From Dolosigranulum pigrum ATCC 51524 (lineage in GTDB: Bacteria; Bacillota; Bacilli; Lactobacillales; Carnobacteriaceae_A), in assembly GCF_000245815.1 (NCBI RefSeq), contig NZ_JH601103.1, positions 631,254-695,253 on the forward strand: a stretch of 64,000 bases of DNA, in the 5' to 3' direction. Of this stretch, positions 33,464 to 41,829 are shown piece by piece. Within the stretch, counting starts at the first letter, position 1; the number at the start of each line of letters is the position of its first letter. Below the pieces are notes generated by a model, which had not been told where the DNA came from, ran no database searches, and saw nothing but the letters and a program-made list of their open reading frames with translations. A program made the translations under genes and the position numbers.

Positions 33464-34651
33464 ATGATGGAACAACAATCCCCGCAACGTATTGATTATG
33501 GCATTATTTTCCCAGTGTTGACGTTATGTATTATTGGTATTGTATTTTTGTATTCGACGACGGTGGTGATTCAAGGTGAATCGATGGCTATGACCTTGCG
33601 ACAGTTGATTTGGTACGGGGTTGGGATTAGTTTGGCTGCCTTGATGTTGTTATTCGACTCCAAGCTACTGTGGCGGATGACGCCGTATGTCTATTGGGGC
33701 TCAATTGCGTTATTGATAGGAGCCATTTTTATTTATGATCGTGATTTGGCAGCGGTGGCAGGAGCGCGGCGCTGGGTGACGATTCCTGGGATTAATATGA
33801 CGTTTCAAGTCACTGAGTTTGTTAAGATTCCGTTTATTTTGCAATTATCCCGTATCGTGACGAAACATAATAATGACTTTTCGAAGCGTAATAATTTAAG
33901 TGATTTTAGACTGTTGGGTAAGATTGCGCTATACACAGTTATTCCACTCTTATTAATCCTGAATCAACCAGATTTAGGAACAGCACTGGTTTTTGTAGCG
34001 GTGGCGGTAAGTATTACCTTAATGTCAGGAATTCGTTGGCGTATTTTAGTGCCGTTATTTGGGGTAACTCTATTAGTGGCTGTTTTATTCGTCATTATGG
34101 TGATGTATAATCGTGATTTTCTCCAAAATGTACTTGGCTTTCATGAATACCAGTTCCGTCGTATCGATACGTGGTTGAATCCTACCTTGGATACGAGCTC
34201 AAGTAGTTACCAAATTACCCAAACGTTCAAGGCAATTGGCTCGGGTGGTTTATTCGGAAAAGGGTTCGGAGTATCTGAAGTGTATGTACCAGTCCGTGAG
34301 TCTGATATGATTATGTCAACAATTGCAGAGAACTTCGGCTTTGTAGGCGCATCAGCTGTCATTTTTACGTATTTCTTATTAGTATACAATATGATTAAAG
34401 TGGTCTACGATACGCGTAATGAGTTTTATGCGTACATCGCAACAGGTGTCATTACGATGATTGTGTTCCATGTGTTCGAGAACATCGGGATGAATATCGG
34501 TCTCTTGCCATTAACGGGGATTCCTTTGCCGTTTATTTCTCAAGGTGGATCTGCCTTGATCGGAAACATGATGGGAGTTGGCTTGTTGATGTCGATGCGA
34601 TTTAATCATCAGTCATATTTCTATTCGGGATCCTTGCGCGGTCGACGCTAA
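33464..34651 (+). CDS. rodA: SEDS-family peptidoglycan polymerase RodA
   Basis: The 395-residue protein has about ten membrane spans and the SEDS signatures VAGARRWVTIPG, LNQPDLGTAL, VRESDMIMSTIAENFGFVGA and ENIGMNIGLLPLTGIPLPF. These closely follow RodA, the glycan-strand polymerase of side-wall synthesis that works with a class B penicillin-binding protein. A TATACT (33412-33417) lies 47 bp upstream, without a clear -35 box. The ATG at 33464 is 6 bp after TGAGGAG. An ftsW gene follows after 24 bp. Confidence 0.9.
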   Translation: MMEQQSPQRIDYGIIFPVLTLCIIGIVFLYSTTVVIQGESMAMTLRQLIWYGVGISLAALMLLFDSKLLWRMTPYVYWGSIALLIGAIFIYDRDLAAVAGARRWVTIPGINMTFQVTEFVKIPFILQLSRIVTKHNNDFSKRNNLSDFRLLGKIALYTVIPLLLILNQPDLGTALVFVAVAVSITLMSGIRWRILVPLFGVTLLVAVLFVIMVMYNRDFLQNVLGFHEYQFRRIDTWLNPTLDTSSSSYQITQTFKAIGSGGLFGKGFGVSEVYVPVRESDMIMSTIAENFGFVGASAVIFTYFLLVYNMIKVVYDTRNEFYAYIATGVITMIVFHVFENIGMNIGLLPLTGIPLPFISQGGSALIGNMMGVGLLMSMRFNHQSYFYSGSLRGRR

Positions 34652-34675
34652 TGGTTATTCAGAAAGGAGCATCCT

Positions 34676-35848
34676 ATGATCCGACAAAAATTAGCTTACT
34701 TAGATAAGTGGCTATTAGTACCGTATATTATATTATTAACATTAAGTATTATTATGGTTTATAGTGCGAGTAGTTATATGGCCGTAGCTAACGAGGGAAA
34801 TCCATACGATTTTTTAAGAAAACAAGTGTTATTTGTTATTTTGGGCATTATCTTAATGTTTATTAGTGCGATGATGAATACGAAGTACTGGCAAGATATG
34901 CGTCTGATTAAGATAGCAGCTGGTGTAATATTTATTCTACTAGTGGTTGTATTCTTTATGGCACCGATCAATGGCGCGCGACGATGGATTCCTTTAGGGT
35001 TTATGAACTTGCAGCCAGCTGAATTAGCAAAGTTGTTCACAGTATGGTATTTTTCTTATATATTATCCCAAAAAGAGCATAAGACATCTGAATTTAAGGA
35101 ATTTGCACAGTCAATGATTGCACCAACTGCTCTGTTAGTGGTGATGGCATTTATTATTTGGTTACAGCCAGATACAGGAACGCCTATTACTATTGCGATT
35201 GTCTCTTATACAATGGTCGTGATGAGTGGTATTCCGCTGAAAAAGGGCTTCATTATGGGAGCGATTGGTACCGGCTTAATTTTATCGGCATATAATATTT
35301 TATACTTCTTCGGACACTATATTCCGGGGTTCAGTGGTAGTTACGGGCACGGTCGTTTTTTAGCGGTTCGTTATCCATTCAAGTTGATGCAGTCAGAAGG
35401 GTTACAGTTAGTTAACTCTTATCAAGCGTTAGCCAATGGTGGGTTAACGGGTGTAGGCATTAGTGCAAGTATTCAAAAGACAGGCTACTTACCTGAAGCA
35501 CATACTGATTTTATTCTCTCGATTATCGGGGAAGAATTAGGATTGGTGACGATTATTGGGATTATCTTATGCATGATGGTAATTATTAGTCGGATTTATA
35601 TTATTGGTATTCGTAGTCATGAATCGTTTTATTATTTTATGTGTATGGGTATTGGTATGCTGTTCTTTATTCAAGTATGCCTGAACTTAGGCGCTGTGAG
35701 TGGGGTACTTCCCATCACTGGTGTGCCATTTCCTTTCTTAAGTTATGGGGGGTCTAGTTTATTGATGTCTTCATTATCGATTGGAATGGTCTTGAATATT
35801 CGCATTCGTTACCGGTTGTCTCAACATAGTCAGGAAGGAGCTGCTTAA
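34676..35848 (+). CDS. ftsW: SEDS-family peptidoglycan polymerase FtsW
   Basis: The 390-residue protein has about ten spans and the sequence blocks INGARRWIPLGFMNLQPAEL, LQPDTGTPITIA, AHTDFILSIIGEELG and GVLPITGVPFPFLSYGGSSL. These are nearer FtsW than RodA. It should polymerise septal peptidoglycan with its partner penicillin-binding protein. GAAAGGAGC precedes ATG 34676. A paralogue assigned to rodA lies just upstream, so the two most likely arose by duplication or are kept as a SEDS pair. The small LURP-one-like gene begins 1 bp after its stop. Confidence 0.88.
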   Translation: MIRQKLAYLDKWLLVPYIILLTLSIIMVYSASSYMAVANEGNPYDFLRKQVLFVILGIILMFISAMMNTKYWQDMRLIKIAAGVIFILLVVVFFMAPINGARRWIPLGFMNLQPAELAKLFTVWYFSYILSQKEHKTSEFKEFAQSMIAPTALLVVMAFIIWLQPDTGTPITIAIVSYTMVVMSGIPLKKGFIMGAIGTGLILSAYNILYFFGHYIPGFSGSYGHGRFLAVRYPFKLMQSEGLQLVNSYQALANGGLTGVGISASIQKTGYLPEAHTDFILSIIGEELGLVTIIGIILCMMVIISRIYIIGIRSHESFYYFMCMGIGMLFFIQVCLNLGAVSGVLPITGVPFPFLSYGGSSLLMSSLSIGMVLNIRIRYRLSQHSQEGAA

Positions 35849-35849
35849 G

Positions 35850-36326
35850 ATGATATACCATATTAAACAAAAAATGCTCTCGTTTAAAGACGAGTTTACG
35901 ATTTATAATGCTCAAGGGCAAGAGCTGTTTTACGTTGAGGAGAAGTTGTTGAGTTTTGGGAAGAAGTTCTTCATGCGTGATCGCGAAGGTAGAGAGGTCT
36001 TGTCGATTGAAGAGAAGGTGTTGTCATTGTTGGCGACATATGAGGTGTATATTGGCGGTCAATTGGCAGCTACGGTGAAGAAGGATGTATCCTTCTTTCG
36101 ACCGAAGTATACGATTCAAGGCTTGGATTGGGAAATTCAAGGAGACTTCTTGGCACATGATTACCGCATTACCGAGGATGGGCGGACGATTGCTAATGTA
36201 TCGAAGGCCTACTTATCTTGGAGCGATACGTATCAGATTGATATTGTTGATGAGGATTATGCTGATGTTCTCTTGGGTATCGTTATTGTCATTGATGCGG
36301 TGCTTGCTTCAGAACAGAAGGAATAA
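35850..36326 (+). CDS. LURP-one-related (Tubby-like) family protein
   Basis: The 158-residue protein consists of repeated short beta-hairpins such as FTIYNAQGQELFYVEEK, FFMRDREGREVLSIEEK and YRITEDGRTIANVSK. This matches the LURP-one/Tubby-like barrel fold. Such proteins lack catalytic residues, and those known in other organisms bind lipids or membranes; the bacterial role is unknown. It starts 1 bp after ftsW, with the ribosome site GGAAGGAG inside ftsW, so it is coupled to cell-wall gene expression. Confidence 0.85.
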   Translation: MIYHIKQKMLSFKDEFTIYNAQGQELFYVEEKLLSFGKKFFMRDREGREVLSIEEKVLSLLATYEVYIGGQLAATVKKDVSFFRPKYTIQGLDWEIQGDFLAHDYRITEDGRTIANVSKAYLSWSDTYQIDIVDEDYADVLLGIVIVIDAVLASEQKE

Positions 36327-36351
36327 TTAATTTTGGGGTGCGGGCTAAGGC

Positions 36352-36435
36352 TTGCATTTCCACAGAAAAATTGATAAGATAATCAAGGCGCAAATGGGGA
36401 ACTTACAGTATAGATGGTAGAGTTTCCCTCTTTTT
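36352..36435 (+). promoter_or_regulatory. Permease promoter and leader attenuator
   Basis: TTGCAT (36352-36357), 17 bp, TAAGAT (36375-36380) with extended TGA. The leader almost at once forms a hairpin: GGGGAACTTAC (36396-36406) pairs with GTAGAGTTTCCC (36417-36428), followed by CTTTTT-type T-run (36430-36435). An outer GCGCA/TGCGC pairing encloses it. It looks like an attenuator; I see no PyrR-type binding loop or purine riboswitch core. Confidence 0.6.
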
Positions 36436-36475
36436 GTGCGCAGAATATGAGTAGAAAAGGATGAGGAAAATGGCA

Positions 36476-37765
36476 ATGGGAACGAAGGGATTAATATTAG
36501 ATACACACGAGAAGCCGTCAACGGGTGAAGGGTTATTATTAAGTATTCAACATATATTTGCCATGTTTGGAGCAACGATATTGGTGCCACTTTTGTTAGG
36601 GATGCCAGTATCTGTTGCTCTTTTTGCTAGCGGAATTGGGACATTAATTTATCACTTTATTACACAATCGAAGGTGCCGGTTTATCTAGGATCTTCATTT
36701 GCCTATATTGGTGCGATGCAAATTGCGATTGAACAAATGGGAGGCGATATAAGTGCTGCCCAGACAGGAATTGTACTGACAGGACTGGGATATGTTTTGT
36801 TAGCGACGGTGATTAAATTCTTTGGGAGTGACTGGTTGGATAAGTTATTACCATCAATCGTGATTGGACCGATGATTATGGTGATTGGACTGGGTTTGTC
36901 CAGCACAGCAATTAAGAGTGCGGGCTTAATTGATGATGGCAACTGGCGCAATATGGTTGTTGCCTTGGTAACATTTTTGGTGACAGCCTTCGTGAATACA
37001 AAGGCCAAAGGGTTTCTAAAAATTATTCCTTTCTTAGTTGGAGTGGTTGCTGGATATGTAACAGCTGTTATGTTTGGACTGGTTGATTTTACTCCAGTGA
37101 TGGAAGCAAGTTGGTTTACTATTCCAGAATTTTACTTCCCATTTAGCACAGGGGGCGTTTTTTCGGAGTTTGAATTATACTTCGGGCCTGAGACGTGGGC
37201 AATAACCCCGCTCTTATTGGTAACTGCTGCTGAACATATTGGGGATCACGCTGTCTTAGGACAAATCTGTCAACGTAATTTCTTAAAAAATCCCGGCCTG
37301 ATGCGAACGTTGATGGGAGATGGGGTTGCGACGACGCTTTCGGCCTTATTCGGTGGGCCAGCGAATACAACTTACGGAGAAAATACGGGTGTAATCGGGA
37401 TGACACGGATTGCTTCGGTATCAGTTGTACGGAATGCAGCGATTTTGTCTGTTTTCATTGCCTTCTTAGGAAAGTTTACTGCTTTAATTTCAACTATTCC
37501 TGAACCTGTTCTTGGTGGGATGTCTATTCTTCTATACGGTGTCATTGCCAGCAACGGACTGAAAGTGATGATTGAAGATCGCGTTGACTTCACGCAGTCG
37601 CGTAATCTTATTATTGCCAGTTCTATGCTAGTTGTCGGAATCGGTGGCGCTGTCTTAGATCTAGGATTTGTCACGTTTTCCGGGACTGCTTTAAGTGCCA
37701 TTGTAGGGATTGTGATGAACCAGATCTTACCGCAAGAGAGTGAGTATAGTGGAGACTTAACATAA
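36476..37765 (+). CDS. uraA: Uracil/xanthine permease (NCS2 family), UraA-like
   Basis: The 429-residue transporter has the NCS2 core with about 14 spans. Characteristic segments are HIFAMFGATILVPLLLG, YLGSSFAYIGAMQ, VTAAEHIGDHAVLGQI and GGPANTTYGENTGVIG. The last two blocks carry the substrate-site Glu and the NTTY/EN motif typical of uracil permeases (UraA/PyrP), which import uracil with protons. Starts at 36461, 36470 and 36476 are in frame. 36476 is preferred with GAGG 9 bp upstream, but 36470 is nearly as good. Confidence 0.9.
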   Translation: MGTKGLILDTHEKPSTGEGLLLSIQHIFAMFGATILVPLLLGMPVSVALFASGIGTLIYHFITQSKVPVYLGSSFAYIGAMQIAIEQMGGDISAAQTGIVLTGLGYVLLATVIKFFGSDWLDKLLPSIVIGPMIMVIGLGLSSTAIKSAGLIDDGNWRNMVVALVTFLVTAFVNTKAKGFLKIIPFLVGVVAGYVTAVMFGLVDFTPVMEASWFTIPEFYFPFSTGGVFSEFELYFGPETWAITPLLLVTAAEHIGDHAVLGQICQRNFLKNPGLMRTLMGDGVATTLSALFGGPANTTYGENTGVIGMTRIASVSVVRNAAILSVFIAFLGKFTALISTIPEPVLGGMSILLYGVIASNGLKVMIEDRVDFTQSRNLIIASSMLVVGIGGAVLDLGFVTFSGTALSAIVGIVMNQILPQESEYSGDLT

Positions 37766-37796
37766 GTGAGAAAAATTTAGTATCATAGTTAAAATA

Positions 37797-37836
37797 AAGA
37801 ACATTTTGTCGGCTAAGCTGAGAAATGTTCTTTTTT
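37797..37836 (+). terminator. Intrinsic terminator of the permease gene
   Basis: AAGAACATTT pairs with AAATGTTCTT around 16 nt, then T-run. Confidence 0.9.
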
Positions 37837-37903
37837 AATAGCATTCAAAAGTTATTGCATCTCTTGTTGCAATTCAGAAGAAAAGGAATATATTATTTTT
37901 TAT

Positions 37904-37932
37904 TTGCATTCTCACTTTAGATGAGGTATACT
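37904..37932 (+). promoter_or_regulatory. rpoB-rpoC promoter
   Basis: TTGCAT (37904-37909), 17 bp, TATACT (37927-37932). The leader to rpoB is about 230 nt long. Confidence 0.8.
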
Positions 37933-38003
37933 TAATAAACGCAACATGTATGGAAATAGGTAGTCTTGCGAAATATTGTCCGTAAGCTAGCCGTGGAATA
38001 GAG

Positions 38004-38055
38004 CAAAAGATGAGGGAGTATTATCAAAAAAACCGGGAATCTTTTGTCTTTTTTT
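38004..38055 (+). terminator. Attenuator-like hairpin in the rpoB leader
   Basis: CAAAAGAT (38004-38011) pairs with ATCTTTTG (38039-38046) and is followed by TCTTTTTTT. It lies about 65 nt into the rpoB leader. The loop is long (27 nt), so efficiency is uncertain. The rest of the 37837-38167 gap is AT-rich with no gene. Confidence 0.5.
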
Positions 38056-38167
38056 GTGTCTAAAAAGGGATTCAATTTGGCAATGTAATTAAATTGTAAT
38101 ATTTGTTACACAAATGTAATATCCCGAAGCGCAACTCTGTACATAATAATTATGAGAGGTGAACAGC

Positions 38168-41100
38168 TTGGTTGGAAAAGATGTGAAGTTTGGTAGACAT
38201 CGCGTACGTCGTAGTTACTCAAGAATTAATGAAGTATTAGATCTTCCCAATTTGATCGAAATTCAAACCCAGTCATACGATTGGTTCTTGTCAGAAGGGT
38301 TGAATGAAATGTTTGGCGATATTTCGCCGATTGATGATTTCTCTGGGAATTTGTCATTGGAGTTTGTTGATTTCCAGTTTCAAGAAGAGAAATATACAGT
38401 AGATGAGGCGCGCGAGCACGATGCGAACTATTCAGCCCCATTATATGTAAAATTACGTTTAATTAATAAAGAGACAGGTGAAGTGAAAGAGCAAGAAGTG
38501 TTCTTCGGAGACTTCCCACTGATGACAGAACAAGGAACATTTATTATTAACGGGGCAGAGCGTGTTATTGTCTCACAACTTGTGCGATCACCAGGTGTAT
38601 ATTACAGTCCAAAAGTTGAAAATAATGGACGCGAAGGGTTCAGTACGGTTGTTATTCCGAACCGTGGTGCTTGGTTAGAATACGAAACAGATACAAAAGG
38701 CTTATCGAATGTACGAATTGACCGGACACGTAAGATTCCAATTACAGTCCTTATGCGTGCGCTTGGTATTGGCTCAGATGATGAGATTTTAGATATTCTG
38801 GGGCCGAATGAAAGTCTGGAAGCAACCTTGGAAAAAGATGTGCACAAATCAACTTCAGACTCACGCGTAGAAGAAGCGTTGAAAGATATTTATGAGCGTC
38901 TACGCCCAGGTGAGCCTAAAACAGCTGAATCAGCTCGTAGCCTCTTGAACACGCGATTCTTCGATCCGAAGCGTTATGATTTAGCTTATGTTGGTCGTTT
39001 CAAGATGAACAAGAAGTTGGACTTGAAGAACCGAATGATGGGGACCATTTTAGCGGAATCACTTGCTGATCCAGAGACAGGCGAATTGCTTGCTTCAGAA
39101 GGAACAGAAGTCACAAGAGAAGTGATGGATATGCTAGCTCCTCACTTAGATAATGGCTTAGGGATGATCACGGTTGAACCGTCTGAAGATGCCGTTGTGA
39201 CAGACCCAATTGATTTACAACTGATTAAAGTTTACTCGAAAGAAAATCCTGACCAGGTGACTCATTTAATTGGGAACGGTCAACCTGATAAAGATGCGAA
39301 GTGGATTGTGCCGGCTGATATGATTGCGGCTATCAGTTACTTCTTTAACTTACAAGAAGGTATTGGGGAAGTGGATGATATTGACCACTTAGGTAACCGC
39401 CGTATTCGTTCAGTAGGGGAACTCTTACAAAACCAGTTCCGTATTGGGCTTAGCCGAATGGAGCGTGTTGTCCGCGAACGTATGTCGATTCAAGATACGT
39501 CAAGTATGACACCGCAACAATTAATTAATATCCGTCCTGTGGTAGCATCGCTGAAGGAATTCTTCGGATCGTCTCAATTATCTCAGTTCATGGACCAGAC
39601 CAACCCACTAGGCGAGTTGACGCATAAGCGTCGTCTATCAGCTCTGGGACCAGGTGGATTAACCCGTGACCGTGCGGGATATGAAGTGCGAGATGTTCAC
39701 TATTCTCACTACGGTCGTATGTGTCCAATCGAAACACCTGAGGGGCCGAACATTGGATTAATTAACAGTTTATCCACTTACGCGAAGATTAACGAGTACG
39801 GCTTTATCGAGACGCCTTACCGTAAAGTGGTCGATGGAAAAGTTACTGATGAAATCGAATATCTATCAGCGGATGAAGAAGATTTATACGTTGTCGCGCA
39901 GGCAAACGCTGAATTAAACGAAGATAATACCTTCAAGAACGATATGGTCTTAGCACGATATCTAGATGTCAACGAAGAATTAAGTGTTGATCGAGTGGAT
40001 TATATGGATGTATCACCGAAGCAAGTTGTCTCAGTCGCTACAGCCAGCATTCCGTTCTTAGAGAATGATGACTCGAACCGAGCTTTAATGGGAGCTAACA
40101 TGCAACGACAAGCTGTGCCACTGATGAAACCAGCTGCTCCACTTGTCGGAACTGGAATGGAACACCGATCTGCTCGTGACTCAGGATCTGCTGTAATTGC
40201 GAAGCAGAGTGGAACGGTAGAATATGTTGATGCGAAGAAAATTCACGTCCGCGAAGAAGATGGTACGAAACGTGAATATGTATTGATGAAATTCCAACGC
40301 TCAAACTCAGGAACATCTTACAATCAAGTACCGATTGTCAAGAGCGGTGACCAAGTTGAAAAAGGTGAAATCCTAGCAGATGGACCATCCATGGATAAAG
40401 GAGAAATGGCTCTTGGGAAGAACCCATTAATTGCCTTCACTTCCTTCGATGGATACAACTTCGAGGATGCCATCATTATGAGTGAACGCTTAGTGAAAGA
40501 TGACGTCTATACATCGATTCATATTGATGAACTGGAATCTGAAGCACGTGATACAAAACTTGGACCAGAAGAAATTACTCGCGAAATTCCAAACGTCGGT
40601 GATAGTGCGCTGAAAGATCTGGATGAACGTGGTATTATCCGTGTTGGAGCAGAAGTTCAGGATGGCGATATTTTGGTAGGTAAAGTAACACCAAAAGGAG
40701 TTTCTGAACTATCAGCGGAAGAAAAATTACTGCACGCTATCTTTGGGGAAAAAGCCCGTGAAGTTCGCGATACCTCATTGCGTGTACCTCATGGCGGTGG
40801 CGGAATTGTTCATGACGTAAAAGTCTTTACCCGTGAAGCCGGCGATGAGCTATCACCAGGTGTGAATTACCTTGTCCGTGTCTTTATTGCCCAAAAACGT
40901 AAAATTAGCGTTGGGGATAAACTAGCAGGACGTCACGGTAACAAAGGGGTTGTTTCCCTCATTTTACCAGAAGAAGATATGCCATTCTTAGAAGATGGAA
41001 CACCCGTTGATGTCATGTTGAACCCACTTGGGGTGCCATCACGTATGAATATCGGTCAGGTTATCGAGCTTCATATGGGAATGGCTGCTCGAAAACTCGG

Positions 41101-41740
41101 TATTCACTTAGCGACACCTGTCTTCGATGGTGCATCGGAAGAAGATGTTTGGGAGACGATTCGTGAAGCAGGTATGGATGACGATGCGAAAAGTGTCTTG
41201 TATGATGGACGAACTGGTCAGAAATTTGACCAAAAAGTATCAGTTGGCGTTATGTACTTCTTGAAACTAGCTCACATGGTTGATGATAAGCTACATGCTC
41301 GTTCAACCGGACCATACTCACTTGTTACACAGCAACCACTGGGCGGTAAAGCACAGTTTGGTGGACAGCGATTCGGTGAGATGGAGGTATGGGCGCTGGA
41401 AGCTTATGGAGCGGCATATACCTTACAAGAAATCCTAACGTACAAATCAGATGATATCGTCGGACGAGTGAATACGTACGAAGCGATTGTTAAAGGAGAA
41501 CAAATCCCGCGTCCAGGTGTACCGGAATCTTTCCGTGTCCTTGTTCATGAATTACAATCACTTGGTCTTGACTTGAAAGTACTCGATAAAGACAAGAATG
41601 AAATTAACTTAATCGAGACGGATCAAGACGATGGCGAAGGCTATGTTGACTCTTTAGAGAAAATGAAAAAAGAGCAAGAAGCGAAACGTGCCAAAGAAAA
41701 AGCTGAAAAAGAAGAAGCAGAAAACAAGAAAAATAAATAA
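38168..41740 (+). CDS. rpoB: RNA polymerase beta subunit
   Basis: The 1190-residue subunit carries all expected blocks, including the rifampicin region SQLSQFMDQTNPLGELTHKR with the usual wild-type Asp, His and Ser residues, and the C-terminal SPGVNYLVRVFIAQKRKI and QPLGGKAQFGGQRFGEMEVW. The tail is Lys/Glu-rich. The best start is TTG 38168, which gives the family opening VGKDVKFGRHRVRRSYSRI and has GAGAGGTG 6 bp upstream; GTG 38159 overlaps that site. TTG starts for rpoB are also known in related Firmicutes. rpoC follows after 89 bp containing two hairpins. Confidence 0.98.
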   Translation: MVGKDVKFGRHRVRRSYSRINEVLDLPNLIEIQTQSYDWFLSEGLNEMFGDISPIDDFSGNLSLEFVDFQFQEEKYTVDEAREHDANYSAPLYVKLRLINKETGEVKEQEVFFGDFPLMTEQGTFIINGAERVIVSQLVRSPGVYYSPKVENNGREGFSTVVIPNRGAWLEYETDTKGLSNVRIDRTRKIPITVLMRALGIGSDDEILDILGPNESLEATLEKDVHKSTSDSRVEEALKDIYERLRPGEPKTAESARSLLNTRFFDPKRYDLAYVGRFKMNKKLDLKNRMMGTILAESLADPETGELLASEGTEVTREVMDMLAPHLDNGLGMITVEPSEDAVVTDPIDLQLIKVYSKENPDQVTHLIGNGQPDKDAKWIVPADMIAAISYFFNLQEGIGEVDDIDHLGNRRIRSVGELLQNQFRIGLSRMERVVRERMSIQDTSSMTPQQLINIRPVVASLKEFFGSSQLSQFMDQTNPLGELTHKRRLSALGPGGLTRDRAGYEVRDVHYSHYGRMCPIETPEGPNIGLINSLSTYAKINEYGFIETPYRKVVDGKVTDEIEYLSADEEDLYVVAQANAELNEDNTFKNDMVLARYLDVNEELSVDRVDYMDVSPKQVVSVATASIPFLENDDSNRALMGANMQRQAVPLMKPAAPLVGTGMEHRSARDSGSAVIAKQSGTVEYVDAKKIHVREEDGTKREYVLMKFQRSNSGTSYNQVPIVKSGDQVEKGEILADGPSMDKGEMALGKNPLIAFTSFDGYNFEDAIIMSERLVKDDVYTSIHIDELESEARDTKLGPEEITREIPNVGDSALKDLDERGIIRVGAEVQDGDILVGKVTPKGVSELSAEEKLLHAIFGEKAREVRDTSLRVPHGGGGIVHDVKVFTREAGDELSPGVNYLVRVFIAQKRKISVGDKLAGRHGNKGVVSLILPEEDMPFLEDGTPVDVMLNPLGVPSRMNIGQVIELHMGMAARKLGIHLATPVFDGASEEDVWETIREAGMDDDAKSVLYDGRTGQKFDQKVSVGVMYFLKLAHMVDDKLHARSTGPYSLVTQQPLGGKAQFGGQRFGEMEVWALEAYGAAYTLQEILTYKSDDIVGRVNTYEAIVKGEQIPRPGVPESFRVLVHELQSLGLDLKVLDKDKNEINLIETDQDDGEGYVDSLEKMKKEQEAKRAKEKAEKEEAENKKNK

Positions 41741-41765
41741 GTAATGACATAAATGTCGCAGAGTC

Positions 41766-41783
41766 GCCGGGGAGTTCCCCGGC
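41766..41783 (+). other. GC-rich hairpin between rpoB and rpoC
   Basis: GCCGGGG-AGTT-CCCCGGC is a perfect 7-bp stem with a tetraloop and no T-run after it. A second fold, AAGGG (41813-41817) with CCCTT (41827-41831), would cover the rpoC ribosome site and the first bases of its TTG start. Confidence 0.75.
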
Positions 41784-41829
41784 AGAGCATAGGGCAGCTC
41801 AAAAAAACTTATAAGGGAGGTTTGCCCCC

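Noticed and set aside
36371..36386. FNR-like TTGAT...ATCAA over the uracil permease -10 box
   Set aside because: The spacer is 6 bp instead of 4 bp, so it does not fit the FNR consensus.
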